Positions 9,176-18,708 of a stretch of 64,000 bases of DNA are shown piece after piece. Numbering within the stretch: the first letter of the stretch is position 1; every line of letters begins with the position of its first letter. The stretch is taken from the NCBI GenBank assembly GCA_009746045.1, contig RPFO01000026.1, forward strand, positions 1,015,015-1,079,014. Reading direction: 5' to 3'. Both the position numbers and the translations under genes were made by a program. The DNA comes from Mesostigma viride (lineage: Eukaryota > Streptophyta > Mesostigmatophyceae > Mesostigmatales > Mesostigmataceae). Under the pieces are notes generated by a model. That model saw only the letters and a list, made by a program, of their open reading frames with translations, ran no database searches and had not been told where the DNA came from.

Positions 9176-11608
9176 ATGGGAGATCCTATTATGCCAGGCC
9201 TGAAATTCAAAAAGAAGCGGATAGATGATGCTGGCTGGCAGACGGTGCCAACAGTAGAGGAGAAGGCTGCGGCCAAGAAAATTAAAAAAGCAAGAAGGGC
9301 GCAGGCGGAGCAGGAACAGCTAGTGGCTAGGCAGCTAGCGACAGCAATGGCTCAGCAAAGCGTCAAGGCAGCCGCCCAAGAGCGGCAGCTGGCAGCCCTG
9401 CAAAAACAGGTAACCTCCTTGGCCGAACAGGCCGAAAAATCTGTTTTTTCTAGCCCAGCTAGCTCGCAAAAATCCGTAAGCAGTATGCGGTCCCCCAGCC
9501 CTCAGGCAAGCCCCGCTGACCTCCCCGCTAAGGCACCGTCCCAACCTCCTCAGGAGGAGGGCGGAATAGCCAAAAGCGGTGGAGAACAAGCGGGGGTGCC
9601 GATCGTCCCCTCATCCGCTCAGAAAGCGGGGGGGTACGAGAGGAAGCTGAAGAGGGACGCATACATGTTCAAAATGCGGACCAAGAAGGTCCCAGGACCC
9701 GTCATCGGCAGCATTCAGCTGTCTGATGACGAGGTCACCCTCTCCCCAGGGGTTTCTGATGGGGAGATTGAGATGAATCCACTCAATCAGGCGGTCGAAC
9801 AGGCCGCCGCCCAGTTTGTAGAGGCACGCCGTCTTGCACAGCAAGAGCGGGACCGCAAAAAGACAGCGGCCCGCAACATGACTGCTGAAAAGCAGCTGGC
9901 TGCCATGCAAGCTGGAGAGGTGCTCCATGAGCGCCTCTTCAATGAGCTGGTTGTTGCACAGGGGGACGAGGGGGTCACGCTAACAGCGGACCAACTCAAT
10001 TCCCTCCTGTTGCAGCTGACCAAGCTGCAGGAGAAGATGCAGGCAACAGAAACGCCTGCACTCCCTGCACATACCCTCCCCACCCCTGGCACTGATTTGA
10101 GCCAAAGGGTGGTTGGAGGGGCCGTGTCACCAAGGGTGCTGCAGGGCAAGAGCCAGGGCACTGTCCCCAGCTCCCCCAGCAAACCCCCAAGTGACCCGGA
10201 TGCCCAGGAGCTCCACCGCCGCAAGGTGGTGGAGAATAAACTCCTAGAGGCCATGATAGCCCGTGAGGGCGGCCTGGCAGCCCAAGCAGCAGCGCTGCAG
10301 CAGCTTGGCCAGGCCAAGGGTTTTCCTACCAGCAGTGGAGTAAGGCAAGGGGAACAAGACCCTGCGCCTGCAGCTGGAACACCACCAGCCACTGCACTAG
10401 CACAGCAAGCTGGAACACAACCACCTTCTGCGGAGGCCCAGCAGACTGCACCCACACCAGGGCAGTCAGATAAGAGCAAGGCGGTGGCAAAAGGGACCCC
10501 AGTGGACCCAACCCCACCCACCCTTAAGGGGGACGTCCAAGAGCTGCTTGCCATACTCACGGCACAGCTCAAGACCATGGCCACCAACCCCATGGACGAC
10601 CTGTCGCGCACCCAGCTGGATGGCCTCCTGGCCAGTATCTCCCAGCTGGAAAGGGGCAGGGCGAACATGGAGGAGGCTGATCTTCAACAAGCAGTCAAGA
10701 CTTTCTTGGCTGAAAAGAAGGACCCGGTCAAAGGTACGTTTAACCCAAAACAAAAAGAATCTAAAATAGAAATCCCTGGCTTACCTGAGGGTTACACCCA
10801 GGAACAGGCCAAGGAATTTTTGTTTAGCCTGAACTACTGTTTTGAGTCTCTGAATGTCCAGAACTGGTTCAGTGCCTTGCGTGCATCCACCACCATCCAT
10901 AGGTCAGCCCCAGCCATTAAAACCTTGGTCCAGATTTACCAAGAAAAGGCTGGGACACCTAACCTAGCAATTGCATTGTGGCCAGCCTTCATGGATGAGC
11001 TTAAGCACTTGCTGGTGGATAGGACACAGTTTGAATCCATCCGTGGTTTCAACTGGCTTAATGCTTACCAGGTCAACAAGCAAGACTATGCCACTGATTG
11101 CAAGAATTATAGGTTGGCTGTAGAAAAGGACCCTGATCTCAGGGGTCTGCCTGCTAGCTACCTGCTGTATTCATGGTTGTCAAATGCTAACCTGGACAAA
11201 GCTGTGTACGCCACTGTGGTTGCAGGTCTCAAACCTCTGTGGAACGATTTCCGGGCGGGGATGAACCATATCCAAGACTGCCTGACTCCCCTGGCTATAG
11301 GTGCTCCGTCTGCAACCCCAACCCCCAAGGTCCAACAGACCCAAGGGAAGGGGCAAGGAAAAAAGCGCCAGCTAGGGGGGCAGCAGGGCGGCCAGTCCAA
11401 GAAGGCCAAGGGCAACCAGCCCCAAGGCCAGCCGGGACAGCCTGCTCAGCTCAAGCCAAACCAGTGGAGGCGGCCCACCCCCCCCACACCTGCCCCACCC
11501 ACCCCTGCACCCACTGCTCAGCCCCCCATGCAGGTCCCAAGAACAAGTGCACCCGGTGTGGCACCAAGGGACACCAGCGGGCGGACTGCAAGTGGAACCC
11601 CGCAGTAG
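9176..11608 (+). CDS. gag: Copia gag-like protein
   Basis: This 810-codon ORF starts at the first ATG after the LTR. The N-terminal 90 residues are rich in Lys, Ala, Gln and Glu and look like a coiled coil (AAAKKIKKARRAQAEQEQ). The middle is Pro/Ala/Gln-rich with further helical Gln/Glu stretches. Residues about 520-700 are a more ordered region (FLFSLNYCFESLNVQNWFS, then DELKHLL) that I take as the capsid-like part. The C-terminus is basic and Pro-rich. The zinc knuckle is not in this frame; it lies in the overlapping pol frame, so the knuckle would be made only after a frameshift. At 810 residues it is long for a Copia gag. Confidence 0.75.
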   Translation: MGDPIMPGLKFKKKRIDDAGWQTVPTVEEKAAAKKIKKARRAQAEQEQLVARQLATAMAQQSVKAAAQERQLAALQKQVTSLAEQAEKSVFSSPASSQKSVSSMRSPSPQASPADLPAKAPSQPPQEEGGIAKSGGEQAGVPIVPSSAQKAGGYERKLKRDAYMFKMRTKKVPGPVIGSIQLSDDEVTLSPGVSDGEIEMNPLNQAVEQAAAQFVEARRLAQQERDRKKTAARNMTAEKQLAAMQAGEVLHERLFNELVVAQGDEGVTLTADQLNSLLLQLTKLQEKMQATETPALPAHTLPTPGTDLSQRVVGGAVSPRVLQGKSQGTVPSSPSKPPSDPDAQELHRRKVVENKLLEAMIAREGGLAAQAAALQQLGQAKGFPTSSGVRQGEQDPAPAAGTPPATALAQQAGTQPPSAEAQQTAPTPGQSDKSKAVAKGTPVDPTPPTLKGDVQELLAILTAQLKTMATNPMDDLSRTQLDGLLASISQLERGRANMEEADLQQAVKTFLAEKKDPVKGTFNPKQKESKIEIPGLPEGYTQEQAKEFLFSLNYCFESLNVQNWFSALRASTTIHRSAPAIKTLVQIYQEKAGTPNLAIALWPAFMDELKHLLVDRTQFESIRGFNWLNAYQVNKQDYATDCKNYRLAVEKDPDLRGLPASYLLYSWLSNANLDKAVYATVVAGLKPLWNDFRAGMNHIQDCLTPLAIGAPSATPTPKVQQTQGKGQGKKRQLGGQQGGQSKKAKGNQPQGQPGQPAQLKPNQWRRPTPPTPAPPTPAPTAQPPMQVPRTSAPGVAPRDTSGRTASGTPQ
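11359..11365 (+). promoter_or_regulatory. candidate -1 frameshift site A AAA AAG
   Basis: In the gag frame the codons are GGA AAA AAG, which gives a perfect -1 slippery heptamer within the 370-bp gag/pol overlap. The pol frame is -1 relative to gag. The sequence downstream is GC-rich and could fold. No other strong heptamer was evident, but expression by frameshift is inference. Confidence 0.5.
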
Positions 11609-14600
11609 GCGACGTGGACCTCTGCTTCGGTTGCAAGCACCCCCGCCATCTGCCCCCCGGCACGTGGTGCGACCGGCAGGACAAGGCTCCAAAAGGATGT
11701 ACGTCCTCACAGCACGCCTATGTGGATTTATATGATCTCATTATCATTGGGGATAAAGACAAGGGACTGCTAGATTTTGAGGCAGCTCAGAAAATCTCCT
11801 CCACGTATAATGTGATACTGCCCTACCTCAAAGCTCTTACCCCAGCTGCTGTTGACACAGTAGACTTAAGGGAACTAGCAACCCAGCTCCACATAGCCAT
11901 GGGTCATGAGGTGGTGGCAGAAAAGATTGCCAGAAGAGCAGGAGGTTCACGACTCAGGAATGCTGTCAGGTTGGCTAGAAAACACTGCCAGCAATGTCAG
12001 TTCCATGGCCCAAAACCTCCCAAATGGCATGTCGCAACACCACCCACCCAAAGGGGAATAATTGTGGGTGATGTCGTGCATATCGATGGTGAACAATATC
12101 TGATCCTAAAAGACACATGGTCCAGATTCACTGTCATGGAACCCCTACCTGGAATGGCTAAAGAGCAACTGCGTGCAGCACTTGTGATAGCATTGCCCAG
12201 ATTCTACCCAGTTGACACTATACTGCTTGATCAACAGTTTAGCTGTCTGGCTGAGTGTGAAGGATGGGATGCTAATATTGAGATTGCTGGATTGCAAGAT
12301 CATGAAGGGCAGGGTGTCATTGAAAGAACCATCAGGTCAGTCAAAACTTTAGTGGCGAAATCCACTGACCTGAAAGCCACATCTGGAAGCTATGCTGACA
12401 GAGCACTGTGGTGCAGTGAAATCTGTGCTACACTTAACCTTAGACCTGTGTTGCATGCACCATGGGGGGAAATCCTTCCCATTGGCTTACAGGCAGGTGT
12501 GTACCCTCCAGAGGTATTAGCTCTGTATAACACAGTAAGAGCTAAAGTGGCTGATAAGCTAGCTGAAAAGGACATAACACACCCCAGAACAGTATTCCAA
12601 CTGGGTGAACAAGTCCTATATTTCAAAGAAACCAAACATGGCAAGACAGGCATGTGGTATGGTCCGTGCACTGTTCTAAGAATGACCAAAAAAGGAAAAA
12701 ATATGGATATTCGAAGTTTGGAAACAGGGAGAAAACACAGGGTGAGCAGTCATAGAGTTAAGAAGTATTTCCCTCCTTTGGCAGACGTGCCAGGGGAAGA
12801 GTCCTTGAACATGGATTCCCTCCTTAACTCTGGTGAGCAAGCAGAACCACCCAGCATTCCAACACCAGGAGCTGATGATGGCACTACCACACCCTCTGTC
12901 ATTCCTCCACCCCTCAGTGAGGTACGTGTCACCCCACAACCTGGTGTAAGTCCCTCTGGGCAGAGTTCAACCAGGCATGAGGTACCAGAGCAAAACAAAG
13001 GCAATCCAGCTGAGTTCAAATCCAAGCTAGAAAAAGCCCTGGCAGCTCTGCATAAGGCTCACAAGAGCAAGGCTAAACAAGCCTCAGGTTTGGCCAAGGT
13101 CTCTGCTGTGTGCTCCGATTATAGCCAGGAATCCTGCATCCTAGCTGTGGACACTCAGGCACAGGTCAGTGTGATCAGTGCACAAGCCATTCCTGGTCTG
13201 CAACTTGCACCCTCACCATGGACACAGGTGCAAGATTTTTCAGGCAAAACAACCTTAGATGTGTTGGGTCAAGTAATGATCCCCATACTTGGCATCCAGA
13301 CACCTTTCCAGGTAGTGGAAGGGTACATGGGCAATGCTTTGTTGGGAGAACCCTTTATCTCTTACCCAGGTGTCACCATCACTGCTAGCCAGCTGCGTGT
13401 GACTGGGGTAGGAGCCATTCCCTTGGATCACTACAAGATTCCATTGTCCCAACTGGTTCATGGATTAGATGCCTATATCAAGGCCATTAACATCAAATAT
13501 GGGCCAGGTGAAATCCCTGACCTAGAGAAAAAGGTGCACAATCAAAGGCCACACCCGCAGTCCTTTGGGGTTGGAAAGTGGGACTTAGCCATGCACTCTC
13601 CTCACAACTATGATGCTCTAATCCAACAATGCAAAACACAAAAAGGGTTTCAAAAATGGATCCAAGCCATTAGGCACCAAGCCCGCGAAGAGTGGGTGCT
13701 GCCAAACCCTAAGCATCCTGACTATAAGCCACCTGTCACTCCTGTCTGGGAAATTCCAGAAGGTGCCAAAAAGTTGAGACTCAAGTTTGTGCTAAAACAC
13801 AAGGCACAGCCAGTAGGCTCACCTATATATCATGCTAGGCCATGTGTGACAGAATTAAAAGGCATGTCAAAACTGTCCAAGGGTGAACTCTACACTCCTG
13901 GGCTGCAGCAAACATCCCTCAGGATACTGCTCTCTGTCTTCCTCCACCATCTCAATGCTGGCCAAGATTATGCCTGCAAAGCTACTGATATCAAAAGGGC
14001 TTTCCTTAGAGGGGACCCTGATAAAGCGCAAGATGTGTGGAAGGGTCAGGTCTATGTGGTTCCCACCCCTGCTGCATGGGCACATGATATTGATGAGCCA
14101 TATCTACTCCTAAATCTAGGGGTGGAAGGTTTGCAAAGTGCTCCCACTATCTTCAGAAAATCAGCAGAAGAGGTGTTCAAGAAACTTAATGCCACTTATG
14201 ATGATCTGGACCCTTGTCTCTTTGCTGTGCCCACACCCTCTGGCTTGCTCCTGTTTGTGTGGCATGGTGATGACCAACTGATTTGTGGACCAAGAGCTGA
14301 AGTTGACAAGTTCATTCAGCAGGTTCAGCAGTCATATGAGATTGGAAAGCAGACAGAGCTGGGGCCAGAACCCCTACAGTTCTGTGGCATAATGCTAGCA
14401 CTGGAAGAGCAACAGGAACAGTGGGTGTGTACTCTATCCCCGCCTGCCCAGTACTTAGAAGAATGCCTAGAGCTGCTTGATATTCCGTGCATTCCTGCTC
14501 ACATGTGTGCTACTGTCAAAGGAAAATTAGGGTGGCTGAGTGCTATCTGTGCACCTCATCTGGCAGTGGTCAGCAGGATTGATGACACAGTATTACAAAC

Positions 14601-15198
14601 CATGAAACCTAAGGATCTCCAGAAGCTACTAAAGGCTGGACCTTCCCTTGTCATTCATCCACTCAACCTCATGGAAGATATTCACATTAACTGTCTGATG
14701 GACAGCTCCATGGAGAGTAGGGTAATAACAAAAATGGATGCCAGGGAGGCTGGGGTGTTCTTCCTTACCAACAAGGGAGACTATATGTCCATGGTGTCGT
14801 GGTACAGCAGATTGCATCGCAGAAAAGCTGTTGGCAGTAACTCTGCTGAGTGCCGTGCTGTGGTGTCTGCTGTGCAGCATGCTCGATCCCTTCAGCACAT
14901 ACTAACCTGGTTGCAAACTCAGGCTGGCAGCAAGGCTGATGTGCATGCTCACTTACACACTGACAGTCAGTCAGTCATTAGTTTCCTTAACAAGAAATCT
15001 GTGACTGCTGCTGTGCATACTGATCTGGACTGGGTGATTTTGAAACAGGAAACAAGCTATTTTTCCAGCTGGCAGCATCTGCCAGACGAGGAGAACCTGG
15101 CTGACGCATTGACCAAGATTCCGTCATTAGCAGCAACCCAGTACCAGCTTCTGTGTGATGCAATGAATCCCTATCTGTCTAGTCAGACAAATGGATGA
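11366..15198 (+). CDS. pol: Copia pol: knuckle-INT-PR-like-RT-RH
   Basis: The open frame runs 11239-15198 and pol sequence begins after the frameshift. Domains in order: a CCHC zinc knuckle (CTRCGTKGHQRADC); an integrase HHCC-type region (LHIAMGHE, HCQQC) and DDE core (HIDGEQY, LLDQQF, GVIERTIR); a Ser/Pro-rich linker; a retropepsin-like region near 13140-13450 with AVDTQAQVSVIS and ALLGEPFI; Copia-type RT (KATDIKRAFLRGD, VWHGDDQLICG in place of the usual YVDD); and RNase H (DSSMES, HTDSQSV, HLPDEENLADALTK). The protease-like part sits between integrase and RT, whereas Copia elements normally have protease first. DTQA instead of DTGA means its activity is uncertain. No stop or frameshift is seen. 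Confidence 0.88.
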
Positions 15199-15563
15199 TG
15201 AAATAGGGCACTCCAGACTAATGGTGCAGACTATGGTCTTTCCCAGCTGGTGGCAACTTGGCAACAAACATAATAATTTCTTGATGTGCCCCCTGGTTTT
15301 TCCATAGCCACTCATCACTCCACTGACTTGTACAAACAGGGGATCCTAGGTTCAGAAACCTCAAAGACACTGTCAGATTTAAAGGCAATGGGGTCTGTGG
15401 GCGCTTTAATTCACAACGTCCATTGTGGTCTGATATGAGTTTTCCTGTACCAATGTCTTATTCATGATATTGCCAAGTACCTGAAAAAAACAAAAAGGAA
15501 TAAAAACTGGAGGTGCAGCACTGATGCCTTAAAAAAAAAAAAAAAAAAAAAGAATAAAACTGG
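15199..15563 (+). other. Copia 3' untranslated region and A-tract
   Basis: It has no gene. It ends in a run of 21 A residues (15531-15551) followed by GAATAAAACTGG directly before the 3' LTR. A related AAAAAGGAATAAAAACTGG lies at about 15493. The A-tract takes the position of a polypurine tract. Confidence 0.55.
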
Positions 15564-16006
15564 AGTTAGCCTCTAGTCGTGGACATAGGCTAAGTACCAG
15601 ATAGCAATGTGCTATCTGGGGTTTCGCACGTGTAGGCTCGGTCAGAAGTCCCGGCTATATGTGATTCGGCAGGCTAGACTATTCGATAGCCGAGTCCTGG
15701 TGACGGACGCCAGTACCCAAGTAGGATTGGCGGTACGGCGTCGCCAGTACCCACTCGGGACTGACATTGAGGTGTCGGATGTTGGACTAAGGTCCTGAGA
15801 GTCTAGCAGTGGCGTCGCGCCACTCAGGCTGCACCACAGAGCCCAACGGCCACTGTCGGCTGCTCCAGACGTGGCAGCCAGGCAGAGCGTTGCTTGTCGA
15901 CAATGCTAAATGCCCTTGTGCACGTTGGGTGCGGGGCTTGTGATTTATTGTAATAAACACATGCGTTAGGCCATTGAGCATTGAGAGGTCCACTCGTTTA
16001 TTAACT
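15564..16006 (+). repeat. Copia 3' LTR
   Basis: This is the second 443-bp LTR, followed by the target duplication GGAGC at 16007-16011. Beyond it the piggyBac transposase N-terminus resumes on the minus strand. Confidence 0.9.
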
Positions 16007-16217
16007 GGAGCGGCCTTTTATCGCCATCGAACAAGCAAAATGCCTGCGTTTTGTCTCGTGTCACCCGCGTTACTGTCCCTGGTATGCGCACATTCGCATA
16101 ATTTTCACCATATTTATCCTCTGCCCAGTCAGCCCCGAACAGGACCGCAGGAACGCTAACTCTAAGGCCCCTAACGAGCCGCCCTGAGGCTGCCATGGTC
16201 GTGGGCGCGGCCGCCAT
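16007..16217 (-). pseudogene. piggyBac transposase, N-terminal coding segment
   Basis: The minus-strand frame starts at the ATG at 16215-16217 (MAAAPTTMAAS) and runs to the Copia target duplication at 16007-16011. It includes WAEDKYGENYANVRI and CLFDGDKRPL. Joined across the Copia element minus one GGAGC, it continues in frame into PLTKDQVFEYL at 8696 and on into the acidic region. This upstream frame shows that the ATG at 8664 is internal. Confidence 0.75.
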
Positions 16218-16536
16218 GCACGGGCTGTCACACAAGAAAATCACGTGCGAACGTGAATTTTGCGTCGTACGTCGGTACCGACTGCACCCAAAAGTACCCA
16301 AAAAACCCTGTACCCCCCCACCTTGGACGGTCCAGAACATGGGTTAAACTTTGTCAAAAGTATGCAAACCCTAGTACCATGCTGTGAGGAAACTTATAAA
16401 CTTTCGATCTTCTCAGCTAAGCTTTTCCTAATTCTCAATAGATTTCGCGGCATTTGGTCCCCCGAGAAGGTGCCGACGTGTCGGCTGTAACTCAGTTTTA
16501 GGCGGAAAATCGGCAGCCAGACCATTTAGGGGTTAA

Positions 16537-16601
16537 CCAGGCAGGGAGATGACAGGAACGACCGAGAGAGGCTCCCAGAGTACCAGCAGCAGCAGCAACC
16601 G

Positions 16602-16663
<62 letters not shown>

Positions 16664-16676
16664 ACAGCAACAGCAA

Positions 16677-16719
<43 letters not shown>

Positions 16720-17665
16720 CGCAGCAGCAGCAACAGCAGAGGCAACACCAGCAGCAGCAACGGTCACCACAACAGCAATGGCAACAGCAGCAACCCCGGA
16801 TGCAGCAGCACCAACCCCAGACGAGACCACAATGGCTACCACCGGATCCAGAGCAGCAGGGAGACGAGAATGGAGATACCCTGCACTACCGCCAGCAGCA
16901 GCCAGGCACCGGGCGGCCAACGCATCCTTGGGCAGGTCGGGGGCGGCCCCAGGGACATCCACCGGGTCCCCCACACCGGGGCAGACGCAGAGTGTCCTTC
17001 GGCAGCACGTCCCTGTTACCCACGGCGCTATGGTATTCGGACGAGGAAGGGGAGGTCCCAGGGGCAGATGGCGAGTTCGATGACCTGGGAGGGACTAACG
17101 AGGCGGACGAGGGATCTGTCACGCAGGGCCCGCCCGTTGGTACTCATAGACCACGGACCAGCCCAGAGGAGACCCGGAGCAGTGTGGAGACCCGCGACGA
17201 GGAGGCTCACACGCCAGCCCAGCGCCCGGCACCTCAACCGCAGCGCCCACGGGTGCTTGACCGAAGCGTGGTCCCCTCGCCTGCGCCTGCTGGCAACCTC
17301 AGTTTCAGCAGGGTGGCACTGGATGACCCGGGGTACGAACACCCCTCGTCGGTACAGGTGCGCCGGACACACGGCACACCGGACAGATCCGGATCTCTCC
17401 CGCGGTCGCAGCCTCCAACATTCGGCTCCATCTCCTACAGAGAGGTCGGGGGGCCTAAGCTTAACACGGTAAAGGCCCCACCGATGCCTACCTTCAAGAA
17501 TGTACCCAAGCTGCACGCGGATATGAAACCGCGAGAGGTCGACGAATGGGGACGCATGTGGCAACAGCAGTATACCGTTTGGTGCAATCACAACAGCTGG
17601 GAGCTGGCCACCTGCGATTTGATCCCACATGTGGTTAACACCTGCATGGACCCCTCGGTGGTGAG
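16537..17665 (+). CDS. gag: Gypsy gag, polyglutamine and central segment
   Basis: This resumes the gag frame after the piggyBac insert (TTAA at 16533-16536). Its first part, up to about 16830, is a CAG/CAA repeat giving a long, nearly pure glutamine tract. A Pro/Arg/Glu-rich region follows. From about 17440 comes a more ordered part (MKPREVDEWGRMWQQQY, then NHNSWELATCDLIPHVVN) that leads into the retrotransposon-gag domain. The frame is then broken at 17665 by the palindromic insert, and similarity resumes at 18709 in frame. Other frames through the repeat give Ser- or Ala-runs and are shadows. Confidence 0.85.
16560..16830 (+). repeat. CAG/CAA microsatellite in gag
   Basis: This is an almost uninterrupted run of CAG with scattered CAA and a few CCG, AGG and CAC changes, all in the glutamine frame of gag. 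Interruptions are mostly synonymous CAA, which suggests selection on the protein tract as well as slippage. Confidence 0.85.
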
Positions 17666-18703
17666 AGTTATTATAAATAGTGACGGAACCTTTTTGCCAC
17701 TTGGCAATTAGGTCCGTCACTATTTATCCGGCGAAAACCACTCGCCGGCATCTATTCCGCGTTAAGTTCACGTGCGGAACGTGGCGCGGAATTGATGCCG
17801 GCGAGTGGTTTTCGCCGGATAAATAGTGACGGACCTAATTGCCAAGTGGCAAAAAGGTTCCGTCACTATTTATAATAACTAAAACGTCGTAGTGTGGGGG
17901 CCGATATCTATCGTACCGCTAATGCCTACTGCAGTACCGAATCTCGCCTTAACGATATTCCAACCGGGCATATTTTCCCTTCTGGCACTTTCGTTTGGCC
18001 TTCTGGTATCAATTCCTTCCGGTATTCGGAAATACCCGTGTCACCACAGGGATTCGAACCCCCGACTTACGAGGTCTTAGTTATTATAAATAGTGACGGA
18101 ACCTTTTTGCCACTTGGCAATTAGGTCCGTCACTATTTATCCGGCGAAAACCACTCGCCGGCATCTATTCCGCGTTAAGTTCACGTGAACTTAACGCGGA
18201 ATAGATGCCGGCGAGTGGTTTTCGCCGGATAAATAGTGACGGACCTAATTGCCAAGTGGCAAAAAGGTTCCGTCACTATTTATAATAACTAAGACCTCGT
18301 AAGTCGGGGGTTCGAATCCCTGTGGTGACACGGGTATTTCCGAATACCGGAAGGAATTGATACCAGAAGGCCAAACGAAAGTGCCAGAAGGGAAAATATG
18401 CCCGGTTGGAATATCGTTAAGGCGAGATTCGGTACTGCAGTAGGCATTAGCGGTACGATAGATATCGGCCCCCACACTACGACGTTTTAGTTATTATAAA
18501 TAGTGACGGAACCTTTTTGCCACTTGGCAATTAGGTCCGTCACTATTTATCCGGCGAAAACCACTCGCCGGCATCAATTCCGCGCCACGTTCCGCACGTG
18601 AACTTAACGCGGAATAGATGCCGGCGAGTGGTTTTCGCCGGATAAATAGTGACGGACCTAATTGCCAAGTGGCAAAAAGGTTCCGTCACTATTTATAATA
18701 ACT
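17666..18703. mobile_element. 1,038-bp perfect palindromic foldback insert
   Basis: The insert is flanked by GTGAG at 17661-17665 and 18704-18708. It is an apparently perfect palindrome centred between 18184 and 18185 (TCAC/GTGA). Its make-up is M-S-M-S'-M. M is a foldback unit of 212-215 bp starting AGTTATTATAAATAG (17666-17880, 18079-18290, 18489-18703). S is a 198-bp segment (17881-18078) and S' is its inverse (18291-18488). Removing it with one GTGAG restores gag in frame (PSVV then SILNC). No transposase is encoded, so it must be moved in trans. A 5-bp duplication fits few DNA-transposon superfamilies, and I do not assign one. Confidence 0.88.
18292..18330 (+). other. tRNA 3'-half-like segment in palindrome
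   Basis: GGGGG-TTCGAAT-CCCTG at 18306-18322 has the form of a tRNA T arm, with a standard seven-base loop and four of five stem pairs. It is preceded by a variable-loop-like AAGTC. The mirror copy is at 18039-18077 on the minus strand. The 5' half of a tRNA is absent because an M unit abuts it. It could be a captured tRNA fragment or the promoter part of a SINE. Confidence 0.4.
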
Positions 18704-18708
18704 GTGAG

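Larger units (their letters stand above)
8702..16006 (+). mobile_element. Copia-type LTR retrotransposon
   Basis: Two 443-bp LTRs (8702-9144 and 15564-16006) look identical. The 5-bp target duplication GGAGC is at 8697-8701 and 16007-16011. Removing the element and one GGAGC rejoins the piggyBac transposase N-terminus in frame. It encodes a gag-like ORF and an overlapping pol-type ORF with integrase, protease-like, Copia-type RT and RNase H domains. The LTRs start AGTTA and end TAACT rather than TG...CA, and the domain order is unusual (see findings). Confidence 0.9.
4850..16536 (-). mobile_element. piggyBac transposon in Gypsy gag, carrying Copia
   Basis: Target duplication TTAA lies at 4846-4849 and 16533-16536. 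Both ends start with CCCCTAAATGG reading inward, and both carry subterminal 14-bp palindromes (GCCGATGCATCGGC at 4872-4885 and a GCCGACGTGTCGGC variant near 16472). TTAA is the fixed target of the piggyBac superfamily, and the element encodes a piggyBac-type transposase on the minus strand. Within it lie a Copia element (8702-16006) and a rearranged LINE tail (about 5008-5644). Without these it would be about 3.7 kb. The insertion interrupts gag in frame. Confidence 0.9.

Noticed and set aside
16498-16974. Long Ala- and Leu-rich frames opposite and beside the CAG tract
   Set aside because: They are frame shadows of a trinucleotide repeat; the glutamine frame alone joins gag on both sides.
17894-18475. 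Mirror-image 76-codon ORFs in the palindrome
   Set aside because: They exist only because of the inverted structure and have no coding features.
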